The position numbers and the translations under genes were made by a program. Positions 46,610-56,171 of a stretch of DNA of 64,000 nucleotides are shown here, one piece after another. The DNA is taken from NCBI RefSeq assembly GCF_018141165.1, contig NZ_CP058557.1, forward strand, positions 620,001-684,000. Direction: 5' to 3'. The DNA comes from Alkaliphilus sp. B6464 (GTDB lineage Bacteria; Bacillota; Clostridia; Peptostreptococcales; Natronincolaceae). The notes beneath the pieces were generated by a model. The model was not told where the DNA came from, did not search any database, and saw only the letters and a program-made list of their open reading frames with translations. Each line of letters opens with the position of its first letter. Position 1 is the first letter of the stretch.

Positions 46610-47720
46610 CTAGACATTACTGTCTAGGTTTACTTTAAGATACCCATTTATAAATGGATCTATATCTCCATCCATAACACTTTGTATATTTCCAATCTCC
46701 ACATTAGTACGATGATCTTTAACTAGGTTGTACGGATTGAAAACATAGGACCGTATTTGGCTTCCCCATGCAATTTGATTATACTCACCTTGTAAGTCTT
46801 CAATCTTCTCCTTTTTTTCTGTTTCCTTCAATTCGACTAGCTTGCTTATAAGCATTTTCATTGCTGTTTCTCTATTGCTATGCTGGGATCTTTGATTTTG
46901 ACATTGCACTACCAGTCCAGTAGGAATGTGGGTTATTCTAACGGCAGAATCCGTCTTATTAACATGTTGTCCACCAGCACCACTAGCTCTATAGGTATCT
47001 ACCCTAATATCGTTTGGATTAATTTGAATATCCACATAATCATCAATTTCTGGCATAACATCTACAGATGCAAATGAAGTATGTCTTTTACCAGAGGAAT
47101 CAAAGGGAGAGATTCTAACTAACCTATGCACTCCCTTTTCCGACTTTAAATATCCATAGGCATTAATTCCCTCAATAAGAAGAGTAACACTTTTAATACC
47201 GGCTTCTGTATCTGTTAAAATATCTAAGGTTTTAACCTGGTATGCTTTATCTTCTGCCCAACGAGTATACATCCTCAAAAGCATCTTTGCCCAATCTTGA
47301 GCATCTAATCCTCCTGTCCCTGCATGGATAGATATAATAGCATTACTCTTATCGTATTCTCCTTGAAGAAGAGTTTCAATTTTTATTGTATCAATACGAT
47401 CTTCAAGCTCCTTTATGCCTTTAATTAAATCCTTTTCAAAGGCTGTATCTCCCTCTTCAATAAAGACAGTCATCATTTCCAACTCTTCATAGACCTCTAT
47501 TAGTTTTTCATAGTTCTCTATTTTGTCTTTGTAACTCCTTGCCTTTTTTAAAGTACTTTGAGCTTCCTGTGGATCATTCCAAAAGGTTTCCTCTGCCATT
47601 TTATATTCTAGTTCTTCGCTTAATGAAGCTAGTTTATCAATGTCAAAGTGAATCCCTCATTCCATTAATATCTTCATTAAGTTTGAAAAGTTGCTGTTTG
47701 TAATTATCTAAGTTCAGCAT
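46610..47720 (-). CDS. prfB: Peptide chain release factor 2, programmed frameshift
   Basis: RF2 ends translation at UGA and UAA. The gene starts at an ATG at 47720, behind GGGGTGA, and reads 25 codons to CTT TGA C (TGA at 47643-47645). A +1 shift there continues at 47644 in the frame that ends at 46610, giving about 369 residues, the normal length. AGGGA lies a few bases before the shift site and can act as the internal stimulator. The protein has the SPF codon-recognition tripeptide (RISPFDSSG) and the GGQ motif (SGAGGQHVNK). The shift is autoregulatory: low RF2 favours frameshifting at its own UGA. Confidence 0.96.
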
Positions 47721-47736
47721 TTTTTCACCCCATTAT

Positions 47737-50421
47737 TTATTGTCCACAACATTTTTTATACTTTTTACCACTACCACAAGGACAAAGATCATTACGACCT
47801 ACTTCTTCTTTTTTAACTACAGGAGAACTTTTCCCATCTTGATCTCCATGACTAGCAGCAATTGGTTTCGCTACTTGCTTTCTTTCAACAACTACCTCTT
47901 TTTCTATACTAAATAAATATCTAACAGTCTCCTCTTGAATGCTCTTTATCATTTCTTGGAACATATCATATCCTTCTATTTGATACGCTCTTACAGGATC
48001 CTCTTGCCCAATAGCTCTTAATCCTATACCTTGACGTAATTGATCCATTGCATCTATATGATCCATCCATCTTGTATCGATTACTTGAAGTAAAATTACC
48101 CTTTCTATTTCTCTCATACGCTCTGCGCCAATATCCTGTTCTTTTTCGCTATATATCTTTCCAGCCACTTCAACTATTTGACTCTTTAATGATTCAATGG
48201 TTAAATCTTCAACATTAGTAAACTCTAATGAATTAGCTGGTAAAAACATATTGCTTAAATAATCCTTTAGTCCATCTAGGTCCCACTCTTCAGGATATTT
48301 GGCATCAGCAGTATAAATAGCAATACCGTCTTCAACAATATTTTCTAATAGGTTGAAAATATGATCCCTCATATTCTCTCCTTCTAATACTTTCTTTCTT
48401 TCACCATATATAACTTCTCTTTGCTTATTCATTACATCATCATATTGAAGTACGTGTTTACGTATTCCAAAGTTTCTTCCCTCTACCTTTTTCTGTGCAT
48501 TCTCAATAGAACTAGTTAAAAGCTTATGTTCTATGGCTTCATCTTCAGCAAGTCCCATTTTTTCTACCAGACCTAACATACGATCTCCACCGAATAATCT
48601 CATAAGATCGTCCTCTAGGGATATATAGAAACTACTTGAACCTGGGTCTCCCTGACGTCCAGCACGACCTCTAAGCTGGTTGTCTATTCTTCGAGACTCA
48701 TGTCTTTCTGTACCTATAATATGAAGTCCTCCTACTGACTTAACTTCCTCATGGGCCTTATCTGTTTCTACCTTAAATTTACTATAGATTTCTTCATATT
48801 TTTTCTTTGCATTTACTAACTCTTCATCCGTAGCTTCACCGTGACTAGTTACCATAGACAAAATTTCATCACTATAACCTTGCTTTTTCATTTCACGCTT
48901 TGCTAAAAACTCTGGGTTACCTCCAAGAAGAATGTCCGTACCACGACCAGCCATGTTAGTTGCAATAGTAACAATGCCTTTACGTCCAGCCTGTGCAACA
49001 ATTTCAGCCTCTCTTTCGTGTTGCTTAGCATTTAACACTTCATGAGGCACTCCTCTTCTCTTTAATGCATTAGCAAGCTCCTCAGATTTTTCTATAGATA
49101 TAGTACCTACTAAAACAGGTTGGCCTTTTTTATTTTTCTCTTCAATGTCTTTTATTATGGCCATTACTTTACCTTTTTCTGATTTATATACAAGATCTGA
49201 TGTATCTTGTCTAATTACAGGCTTATTAGTTGGAATTTCAACAACATCCATATTATAAATAGACATAAATTCTTCCTCTTCCGTTTTAGCTGTACCAGTC
49301 ATACCAGATAGCTTGTCGTACATTCTAAAGTAGTTTTGGAATGTAATAGTAGCTAAGGTTTTAGATTCTCTTTGTACCTCTAACCCTTCCTTTGCTTCTA
49401 TAGCTTGGTGTAACCCTTCACTATATCGACGACCAAACATTAATCTTCCCGTAAAGTCATCTACTATAACGATTTCTCCATCCTTCACAACATAATCCTT
49501 ATCTAGTTTCATTAGGTTATTCGCCTTTAATGCTTGATTAATATGATGCGATAACTCTATGTTTGAAATATCTGACAGGTTCTCTATTCCAAAGTGTTTT
49601 TCTGATCTCTCAACACCTTCTTCTGTCAAAGTAACAGAGTTAGCCTTTTCATCCAGAACAAAATCAACTTCCTTCTTCAAGGTTTTAACAAATTGATCTA
49701 CAATAAAGTACATCTTAGTAGATTTTTCCCCTTGACCAGAAATAATTAATGGTGTTCTAGCCTCATCAATTAAAATACTATCCACCTCGTCTACAATGGC
49801 ATAGTTCAATTTTCTTTGAACCATTTCGTGAAGGTGAATTACCATGTTATCCCTTAAATAGTCAAATCCAAACTCATTATTTGTTCCATAGGTAATATCA
49901 CATCTATAGGCAGCTCTTCTTTCTTCATTAGTTATTCCATGTACAATTACTCCTACTGTTAAACCAAGGAAATTATAAACCTTACCCATACCCTCTTGGT
50001 CCCTTTTTGCTAGGTAATCGTTAACAGTAACAACATGAACTCCCTTGCCAGCTAGAGCATTTAAATATACTGGTAAAGTCGCCATTAGAGTCTTACCTTC
50101 TCCAGTTCTCATCTCCGCGATTCTTCCTTCATGAAGCACTATACCACCATAAAGTTGTACTCTATAGTGTTTCATTCCTAAAGTTCTCCATGCACCTTCA
50201 CGTATAGTAGCAAAGGCTTCTGGTAGAATATCGTCTAATGTTTCTCCCTTTTCTAATCTTTCTTTAAATTGTCTAGTCTTATCCTGTAGCTCAGCATCAG
50301 TTAATTTTGCATATTCAGATTCTAAAGCTTCTATTTGATCAACTGTTTTATCTAATTTTTTAATTTCTCTTTCGCTATAGGTGCCAAAAACCTTTTCAAA
50401 TAATCTTTTCACCATATCCAC
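47737..50421 (-). CDS. secA: Preprotein translocase ATPase SecA
   Basis: SecA drives preproteins through SecYEG with ATP. The 894 residues are full length: Walker [48 protein letters not shown] and [12 protein letters not shown], and the zinc-binding C-terminus [14 protein letters not shown]. The start has a GTGGATAT leader and no strong ribosome site. prfB follows 16 bases downstream, a common order in Firmicutes. Confidence 0.99.
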   Translation of the reverse strand: MDMVKRLFEKVFGTYSEREIKKLDKTVDQIEALESEYAKLTDAELQDKTRQFKERLEKGETLDDILPEAFATIREGAWRTLGMKHYRVQLYGGIVLHEGRIAEMRTGEGKTLMATLPVYLNALAGKGVHVVTVNDYLAKRDQEGMGKVYNFLGLTVGVIVHGITNEERRAAYRCDITYGTNNEFGFDYLRDNMVIHLHEMVQRKLNYAIVDEVDSILIDEARTPLIISGQGEKSTKMYFIVDQFVKTLKKEVDFVLDEKANSVTLTEEGVERSEKHFGIENLSDISNIELSHHINQALKANNLMKLDKDYVVKDGEIVIVDDFTGRLMFGRRYSEGLHQAIEAKEGLEVQRESKTLATITFQNYFRMYDKLSGMTGTAKTEEEEFMSIYNMDVVEIPTNKPVIRQDTSDLVYKSEKGKVMAIIKDIEEKNKKGQPVLVGTISIEKSEELANALKRRGVPHEVLNAKQHEREAEIVAQAGRKGIVTIATNMAGRGTDILLGGNPEFLAKREMKKQGYSDEILSMVTSHGEATDEELVNAKKKYEEIYSKFKVETDKAHEEVKSVGGLHIIGTERHESRRIDNQLRGRAGRQGDPGSSSFYISLEDDLMRLFGGDRMLGLVEKMGLAEDEAIEHKLLTSSIENAQKKVEGRNFGIRKHVLQYDDVMNKQREVIYGERKKVLEGENMRDHIFNLLENIVEDGIAIYTADAKYPEEWDLDGLKDYLSNMFLPANSLEFTNVEDLTIESLKSQIVEVAGKIYSEKEQDIGAERMREIERVILLQVIDTRWMDHIDAMDQLRQGIGLRAIGQEDPVRAYQIEGYDMFQEMIKSIQEETVRYLFSIEKEVVVERKQVAKPIAASHGDQDGKSSPVVKKEEVGRNDLCPCGSGKKYKKCCGQ

Positions 50422-50607
50422 CTCAATATTTTCATTATTAATGTACCTATCATATTATTTTAGCATTAATTATTTAACAATACAATAAATCCTAAATTAC
50501 AATATATGTCTAAATATATCATTTATACATATCATTTGTACATACTTTTTAATATAACCACTACAGCTACAGCATATATTTAAAATTTATATTATATTTA
50601 CATTAAT

Positions 50608-50637
50608 TAAGCTGAGATATTATCTCAGCTTAGTTTT
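50608..50637. terminator. Hairpin after the DUF5317 gene
   Basis: AAGCTGAGATA and TATCTCAGCTT form a strong stem 20 bases beyond the stop of the DUF5317 gene. The T-run is better on the plus strand, though only the minus strand is coding here. The rest of 50422-50656 shows nothing. Confidence 0.6.
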
Positions 50638-50656
50638 TCCACTATATACAAGGATC

Positions 50657-51262
50657 CTACAGCTTCATTTTTCCACGGTAATCAAACTTCAAAATTTTTG
50701 ATGGATAATGATGCCTATTAAGCTGCATTATCCCTTGAGTAAATAATAAAAGGCCTAAAGATATACCTATGTCTCCAGCGCTAAATATCTGTTTGAAAGG
50801 ATACCATATAGGAGTAGCAAACCTTTTAGCTAAATAAATTGTAAAAGAATATGCCTCATTAATATCAATATAATTAGGCATTGCCCCTATCTTAATTGAT
50901 TGAAGCATATTTTCAAAATTCATTTTTTCTAGAATAGCAACATCGATAGGCATGCTTCCTCCATTTAATACTATAGCAGCAAAATTAGCAATAGCACCAA
51001 TTAAAATAAACCAAACAGAACCTCTACCTAAATTTAAAAATAAAACAATAAAAAGCATAATGTAGGCAACAATATATATGAACATTCGATTATCTATAAC
51101 CTTTTCATAACCAATAGAAATTAAAATAGATGTCCCTAGTTGCAGTATCAATGAAAAAACCAATAGAAAAGAAGATTTAAACATAAACTTACCTAGGTTT
51201 CTTACATTGCCTCCCCGAAGCTTTCCGACTATTATTCCCAATATTAATCCTTCAAATATCAT
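50657..51262 (-). CDS. DUF5317 family membrane protein
   Basis: This 201-residue protein has about five membrane segments and the family-like NFAAIVLNGGSMPIDVAIL and FSAGDIGISLGLLLFTQGIM blocks of DUF5317. It starts behind GGGGGAG. It lies between secA and an HD-GYP gene, on the same strand, with gaps that hold terminators. No function is known. Confidence 0.75.
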   Translation of the reverse strand: MIFEGLILGIIVGKLRGGNVRNLGKFMFKSSFLLVFSLILQLGTSILISIGYEKVIDNRMFIYIVAYIMLFIVLFLNLGRGSVWFILIGAIANFAAIVLNGGSMPIDVAILEKMNFENMLQSIKIGAMPNYIDINEAYSFTIYLAKRFATPIWYPFKQIFSAGDIGISLGLLLFTQGIMQLNRHHYPSKILKFDYRGKMKL

Positions 51263-51373
51263 AAAAATACACTCCCCCTGAAAAATTAACAGTTAACTAT
51301 ATTACAAATTCTCCAAATATTCTTCTTCTCCTCCTAAATATTTTATTTATATAAAACTTTAACAAAAATCAAC

Positions 51374-51415
51374 AAATCCTTAACCAAATCAAATATATGA
51401 TAGGGTTAAGGATTT
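51374..51415 (-). terminator. Terminator of the HD-GYP gene
   Basis: AAATCCTTAACC and GGTTAAGGATTT (12 bp, perfect) enclose 18 bases directly at the gene's end; T-rich sequence follows on the minus strand. Confidence 0.75.
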
Positions 51416-51416
51416 A

Positions 51417-52727
51417 TTAATTAGCTGATTGAGCCTTTAATACTCTACTCTGTACATTTTCCTGCTCTTCAACCTCTTTTTTTATTAATTCTATAAATTG
51501 TTCTGCTACCAGTGGATGGAAATGGGTTCCAGCATCCTTTTCAATAATATTTATTGCCTTTTCCACTGTCATACCTTTACGGTAAGAACGATCACTAGTC
51601 ATAGCATCAAATGCATCTGCAATAGATAATATATATGCTTCAATTGGCACTTCATCTCCCTTTAATCCCGAAGGATATCCAGTTCCATCGTATTTTTCAT
51701 GATGATTTAAAATGATCTCTCTTATCTCCTTTAGAAAGTCTACTGAACTTAAAATTTCCACACCAATTTCAGGATGCTTTTTAATAGTTTCAAACTCTTC
51801 ATCTGTTAATCTTCCGGGTTTATTTAGAATATTATCCATTATTCCTATTTTACCTACATCATGAAGTAAAGCAGCTGTTTTTAAAGTTTCTATTCTTTTA
51901 TATCCAAGTTTCATCTTGTCACTTAGCTTTTCAGCATATTCGGCAACCCTCTGGGAGTGGCCATTAGTATATTTATCCTTAGCTTCCACCGCCTTAGTTA
52001 AAGCATAAACTGTTTCAATATAAACTTGTTTCATTTCTAAATATAATTTAAACGAATGTCTTGCTAATAAAAGTGGACCAAAGAATAATAGCATAATTGC
52101 TGTTCCATAATTTAGGTATAATATGCTTATAAAAATTCCTAGGGATGCAATTACAAAACAATTAGGTAGTAGCCATTTTATATTCTTAATAAACATCTTC
52201 CTAAAAGATTCATTATTTAATTTAGAAAGTAATTTAGTTATTATAAAAACATTTAAAAGTACATAAACACATATAGAGATTACCAAAGGAATTATATTTT
52301 TATAAAATAATAAATCTGCAATTTTAGTATCAAAACTATAGTAAACTATAGATGCTAAACCGATACAAATCAAGGCTTGAGCACCATTAAAAAGCACTTT
52401 GTACAACGGTGTATTTCCTATATGCCTTACTGATCCATCTGACAACTTGGCATATCTCAACATTACACCGATCGAACAACAAACAGCAGCACCCAAAGGA
52501 CCTAAAATAATCATAGCAGTAAATGTAACTGCATAACCTACTGATATAGCTGCACCTCCGGGTATAGGAACAACTAATGATTCTACTATTATCGACAATA
52601 TAGTCAATATTACAAAAATAGAATAATCAGGTATACTATACAAACGTACCATAGTAAACAATAATAAAATTGATAGACCCATAATAATTAATATATATTT
52701 TTTAAGATTAATGGGTAAGCTTTTCAT
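51417..52727 (-). CDS. Membrane HD-GYP domain phosphodiesterase
   Basis: This 436-residue protein has about eight membrane segments in residues 10-225, then an HD-GYP domain, which typically hydrolyses cyclic di-GMP. The HD pair is at 289-290 (LLHDVGKIG) and the signature HHEKYDGTGYPSG at 342-354; metal ligands are all present. The membrane part resembles a MASE-like sensor. The ATG follows TGGAGGAAT. Nothing in the window encodes a GGDEF cyclase. Confidence 0.92.
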   Translation of the reverse strand: MKSLPINLKKYILIIMGLSILLLFTMVRLYSIPDYSIFVILTILSIIVESLVVPIPGGAAISVGYAVTFTAMIILGPLGAAVCCSIGVMLRYAKLSDGSVRHIGNTPLYKVLFNGAQALICIGLASIVYYSFDTKIADLLFYKNIIPLVISICVYVLLNVFIITKLLSKLNNESFRKMFIKNIKWLLPNCFVIASLGIFISILYLNYGTAIMLLFFGPLLLARHSFKLYLEMKQVYIETVYALTKAVEAKDKYTNGHSQRVAEYAEKLSDKMKLGYKRIETLKTAALLHDVGKIGIMDNILNKPGRLTDEEFETIKKHPEIGVEILSSVDFLKEIREIILNHHEKYDGTGYPSGLKGDEVPIEAYILSIADAFDAMTSDRSYRKGMTVEKAINIIEKDAGTHFHPLVAEQFIELIKKEVEEQENVQSRVLKAQSAN

Positions 52728-52769
52728 TTTATTCCTCCAAAATATAGAACCTAGATCGACTAATGACTA

Positions 52770-52835
52770 TTATAACCAAGTAAGGTTTCCAACAGCTTTT
52801 GTTAAAACTTCTAAAATAGCAGTTAAAATTGTCAT
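52770..52835 (-). CDS. Putative 21-residue amphipathic peptide
   Basis: A 21-codon frame starts at ATG 52835 with AAGGGGGG nine bases before it, a strong site. The peptide opens MTILTAILEVLTKAVGN and ends with Leu-Thr-Trp-Leu. Hydrophobic residues at 3, 4, 7, 8, 11, 14, 15, 18 and 21 lie on one face of a helix, with Thr, Glu, Lys and Asn on the other. This recalls delta-lysin or phenol-soluble-modulin-like peptides, but so short a frame can occur by chance. It lies in the leader of the HD-GYP gene. Confidence 0.4.
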   Translation of the reverse strand: MTILTAILEVLTKAVGNLTWL

Positions 52836-52950
52836 TAAAATATGCCCCCCTTGCATAATCTCTATTGCTACGCTAATACAATAGGAGCTTACGCTACGCT
52901 AGGAAAGGCTTCAAAACTATACTTTTTGTCAATTTAGTCGATCTAAGGTA

Positions 52951-53604
52951 CTAACTAAATTTAGGTAGCCTACGATTTAAGGCATCTAAGGTAGCCTTAA
53001 CCACAGCTTCACGAACATCCTCCTTAATTAGGGTGCTTCCCAGTAATATTTCTTCATATTCTGAAGAAACAATACTTACAGCCACAATGACTGCTTCCTT
53101 TTTCCCTATTTTAACCCTCTCTATATCTTCAATTGCAAACACATGCTCTCTATCAATATATTTATGAATAGCATTTAATGTTGCATTAGCTAAAATTCTA
53201 TAAACATTAGATAATGTATTAGGTCCTATTTCCTCTGCAGTATATGTTTTATCATCATATTGTAGTATTACTTCCGTTTTTACTTGATTTCCTTTTATGG
53301 CATAATCAATACCAGCAATTTTTAATCTCTTATTGCCTTGTATAGTATTAGTCGTGTTTTCATATTCGATTTGGGCAATACTAACCTTTTTATGATCAAA
53401 GTCCAAATTAAATTTGGCACTCATAATAGATTGAATATCCCTTGAAATTTGCTTAGGATTTCTTTCAGTAGTAGCAACAATATGTATTTCTTCGATATTG
53501 AAATCTTCAATATTTTCCTCTGAAATTACTTTAGTAAAAAGAACCCCTGGTATACATTTTAATATTTTCTCTATTTCCAAAGATAAGTTCTGCATATTTT
53601 CCAT
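52951..53604 (-). CDS. Unknown protein between hpf and the HD-GYP gene
   Basis: This 217-residue protein is started at the ATG at 53604, since GGGGGAGAAG lies just before it and the longer frame would read through that site. It has no membrane segment. It seems to be two-part: an N-terminal region (ECPIIVATTER-like block, about residues 1-90) and a C-terminal alpha/beta half with VYRILANATLNAIHKYI and AVVKATLDALNRRLP, similar in pattern to each other. No family was recognised. It is monocistronic. Confidence 0.6.
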   Translation of the reverse strand: MENMQNLSLEIEKILKCIPGVLFTKVISEENIEDFNIEEIHIVATTERNPKQISRDIQSIMSAKFNLDFDHKKVSIAQIEYENTTNTIQGNKRLKIAGIDYAIKGNQVKTEVILQYDDKTYTAEEIGPNTLSNVYRILANATLNAIHKYIDREHVFAIEDIERVKIGKKEAVIVAVSIVSSEYEEILLGSTLIKEDVREAVVKATLDALNRRLPKFS

Positions 53605-53674
53605 ACAACTTCTCCCCCATATATCGAAAACCAATTATATATTATTTGTAATATTTTTCTGGATAAAAATCTAA

Positions 53675-53683
53675 TTATCCACA
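53675..53683. promoter_or_regulatory. Single DnaA box
   Basis: An exact TTATCCACA stands alone in the gap between the unknown gene and hpf. Confidence 0.4.
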
Positions 53684-53785
53684 ATAATTCGAATAAATAT
53701 TATGTGCTGAACAATGCCAATGCTATATATTCTACAATTTTCTATTTTTTCCTTCTATTTTTATTCTAATATTTATTTTTTCTAC

Positions 53786-53817
53786 AAAATAAACAGGATG
53801 GCTCTAGGCCATCCTGC
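53786..53817 (-). terminator. Terminator of hpf
   Basis: CAGGATGGC, loop, GGCCATCCTG; on the minus strand followed by TTTATTTTG. It lies 26 bases beyond the stop of hpf. Confidence 0.8.
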
Positions 53818-53841
53818 AATATATAAAATTATTACTACTAT

Positions 53842-54372
53842 TTATTCAAAATCAGGTTCAATCAAACCATAATTTCCATCTTTACGCTTATATATAACAT
53901 TTACATCATCAGTTTCTGCATCTGCAAATACATAAAAACTATGTCCTAAAAGCTCCATCTGCAAAATTGCTTCTTCTGCATTCATTGGCTTCATAGCAAA
54001 ACGCTTTGTTTTAACAATTTTAGATTCCTGCATACTTTCTTCATAAGCTGGAATATTTTCAAAACGGATTGTTTCATATTTATTATTACGATTCTCAAGC
54101 TTATTTTTCTGCTTTCTGAGCTGTCTTGTTAATTTATCCACTGCCTTATCAATAGAGCCATACATATCTTCTGTAGATTCTTCTGCTCTTAGTATAGAGC
54201 CATTAATAGGAATAGTCACTTCTATAATATGTCTATTTTTTTGAACTGATAATGTGGCCTGCGCTTCCAGCTCCTTGTTGAAAAACTTATCAAGCTTACC
54301 TAGCTTAGATTGTACTGTGTCCCTTAAAGCGTCTGTAATATCTACATTTCTCCCACTAACGATTACTTTCAT
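53842..54372 (-). CDS. hpf: Ribosome hibernation promoting factor, long form
   Basis: HPF (RaiA/YvyD family) joins 70S ribosomes into inactive 100S dimers in stationary phase. The 176 residues include the N-terminal ribosome-binding domain (VIVSGRNVDITDALRDTVQS) and the C-terminal dimerisation domain (RFAMKPMNAEEAILQMELLG, then VIYKRKDGNYGLIEP), so it is the long form. The ATG at 54372 follows GAAAGGAGC; a TTG six codons upstream overlaps that site and is rejected. A separate structured RNA is encoded upstream on the same strand. Confidence 0.96.
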   Translation of the reverse strand: MKVIVSGRNVDITDALRDTVQSKLGKLDKFFNKELEAQATLSVQKNRHIIEVTIPINGSILRAEESTEDMYGSIDKAVDKLTRQLRKQKNKLENRNNKYETIRFENIPAYEESMQESKIVKTKRFAMKPMNAEEAILQMELLGHSFYVFADAETDDVNVIYKRKDGNYGLIEPDFE

Positions 54373-54693
54373 AAATCCAGCTCCTTTCAATCTATAGAGT
54401 TTAAGCTGAGGTTAGTCAACTTAAAATATCAATCCTTATTATTAAACATGTTTAACCTTGATGTTACATCTTATTTAATTCGAATTAGATAATTTTTATA
54501 GTTGATTAATTGATTTATATTATTTTACCCAAATATATATCTATCAAACTAAAATTAGTAATAATTTTAGTTTTTCAGCATATATATACATATATTATAA
54601 TAATCGAATAATTATTATAATATATGACTAATTATTTAATTGAATTCTTCATTATTATATTGATTTTTTTCTTTTATAAATAAAAGTTATCCC

Positions 54694-54787
54694 TGTGGAT
54701 ATGTTTATATAATAACTGTGGATAATGTTAATAAGTTTGTTGATAACTTATTTTCAAAGGGTATAACACTGTGAATAGTTCTGTGAA
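54694..54787. promoter_or_regulatory. Second, looser DnaA-box group
   Basis: TGTGGATAA, an exact DnaA box, lies at 54717-54725. Near matches are TGTGGATAT at 54694, TTGTTGATAA around 54738 and TGTGAATAG twice at about 54769-54790. All point opposite to the 30.1 kb cluster. They lie between the RNA terminator and hpf, so they could also bear on hpf transcription. Confidence 0.5.
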
Positions 54788-54944
54788 TAGTCTGGGACAA
54801 ACTATTTTTGTCGAATAGTTCCTGTATATTGTACAAATATTTTCAACCTTCATATATTAATATTATTACATCCGTTTTCCTTCATTTTTGTGCATTTTCC
54901 AACATTTGGACAAACTATTACAATTTATAATAAATAAAATGTCT

Positions 54945-54983
54945 AAATAAAAAAAGTAGACAACACATACATGTCATCTACTT
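54945..54983 (-). terminator. Terminator of the structured RNA
   Basis: On the minus strand AAGTAGATGACA, loop, GTTGTCTACTT, then TTTTTATT. It ends the noncoding RNA gene. Confidence 0.85.
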
Positions 54984-55228
54984 ATTTAGATAAAAATCAA
55001 CATTTTTCACTTTTTTATAGTACATTAAAGCTGACCTGGTCTTTGCCCCCACACTCGCCTGCTGGAGGGTTCGCTACGGGGTTACTTTCACTACTACCCC
55101 TCTCGATTTATATATCGGCAGGTCTTACTTCTAAGCCGCACCATGCTCAATAGCAATTTTACTACCTTACGTGGGTCCTTTTGCCTGCGACTGGCATGGA
55201 CTTTCAACCACAGACCTTTAAATGCACT
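54948..55228 (-). ncRNA. raiA RNA: Probable raiA-motif noncoding RNA
   Basis: About 280 bases on the minus strand have a promoter at one end and a terminator at the other but no coding frame on that strand. The stretch is far richer in G+C than its surroundings and contains pairable elements: a closing GGTCT...AGACC stem, a GGGGT-AGTAGTGAAAGTA-ACCCC hairpin, a CTTAGAAGTAAG hairpin and several GCAGGC/GCCTGC words. It lies just upstream of hpf (raiA), the place for which the raiA RNA motif is named; that RNA is common and abundant in clostridia. The assignment rests on position, size and structure; I could not run a covariance search. Confidence 0.72.
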
Positions 55229-55234
55229 ATATCC

Positions 55235-55263
55235 ATTATAGCTAATTTATTGCTTTTTATCAA
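55235..55263 (-). promoter_or_regulatory. Sigma-A promoter of the structured RNA
   Basis: On the minus strand TTGATA, 17 bases, TATAAT, a near-consensus promoter. Its -35 box lies inside the last codons of the FlgN-like gene. Confidence 0.78.
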
Positions 55264-55729
55264 CGAAAATCGAAATCCCATCTGTTACCTTATTATTACC
55301 ATATCCTTGGGCAATCTTTTTTCCAAACTTAACTTTTTTTAGCTCATTTTTTACCAATTCCATATTTTTCTTTAATCTCTCAATATTAGCATTATCTATT
55401 TGTTGTATCTTCTCTGTTAACATTTGTATTTCTCTAATTTTATCTTGTAGAAGCCTCATATTGTTCTTATCATCAGCCTGCATAGTTTCTACATTATCTA
55501 TTAGAAACTCGCCCTTTAATAAATCATGCTTACTGACAAATTCTTTATCTAAAACATCAATTCTACCCATAATATTTTGTTTTTGCTCAATTATTTCATT
55601 TAATATATGACTTTCTTCACTTTCCAGACCTTCGCTTTGCTGCTGAGTTAAAGTCAATAATTGATTAATTAAGAACAACTTTCCTTCACTTAGTTTAAGT
55701 AAATATTCTATTAGTTCTTCTCTTCCCAC
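55247..55729 (-). CDS. FlgN-like flagellar protein
   Basis: This 160-residue protein is almost entirely alpha-helical with long heptad stretches (LIEYLLKLSEGKLFLINQLL and NIERLKKNMELVKNELKKVK). It follows fliS by eight bases and has the size and helix pattern of export chaperones of the FlgN/FliT group. A chaperone for hook-associated proteins or the cap is likely. Its stop codon region carries the -35 box of the RNA promoter. Confidence 0.65.
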   Translation of the reverse strand: MGREELIEYLLKLSEGKLFLINQLLTLTQQQSEGLESEESHILNEIIEQKQNIMGRIDVLDKEFVSKHDLLKGEFLIDNVETMQADDKNNMRLLQDKIREIQMLTEKIQQIDNANIERLKKNMELVKNELKKVKFGKKIAQGYGNNKVTDGISIFVDKKQ

Positions 55730-55737
55730 CCAATCAC

Positions 55738-56118
55738 CTATCTTCCACTTTTAGAGATTATCATAGATTCTTTCCATGTATCTCTAAGCTCTGTAACCAT
55801 CTCTGCAGCCTCATCTAAATGCTTAATATCCTTAGATATGTTGGCATCCACCAATTTATCTAAAATATATATGTACAGACTTCTTAAACCTGTGGAAATT
55901 TCATAATCCATGTTTAGAGTAATGTTAAGCTCTTGTATAATGTCCTGAGCTCTCATTATTGATTCATTTGCTTTTGGAATATCTTTTTGCTCAATATATA
56001 TTTTAGACATACCAATAAACTTTAAAGCTCCGTTATAAAGCATTAGTGTAAGCTCCTGTGGGCTTGCAGTGATAACACTATTCTGTTTGTACTGACCATA
56101 AGGATTCTTCATTGCCAT
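55738..56118 (-). CDS. fliS: Flagellin export chaperone FliS
   Basis: FliS holds flagellin unfolded before export. The 126 residues begin MKNPYGQYKQNSVITASPQE, the canonical FliS start (after an initial MA), then MLYNGALKFIGMSKIYIEQK. It follows fliD by 53 bases on the same strand. A second, longer FliS-like gene lies next to flagellin at 38.8 kb. Confidence 0.95.
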   Translation of the reverse strand: MAMKNPYGQYKQNSVITASPQELTLMLYNGALKFIGMSKIYIEQKDIPKANESIMRAQDIIQELNITLNMDYEISTGLRSLYIYILDKLVDANISKDIKHLDEAAEMVTELRDTWKESMIISKSGR

Positions 56119-56171
56119 TTACATTTCCTCCTAATAACTAAATTGCCCGCCAACCACAGATTTACTTATTA

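Noticed and set aside
54971-55153. Plus-strand frame of 60 codons
   Set aside because: It lies antisense to the structured RNA and has no ribosome site.
54948-55228. RNase P RNA, tmRNA or SRP RNA as identity of the structured RNA
   Set aside because: A GAAAGTCCATGC word recalls RNase P, but the unit is too short and lacks its other conserved blocks. No tmRNA peptide tag or SRP Alu pattern is seen.
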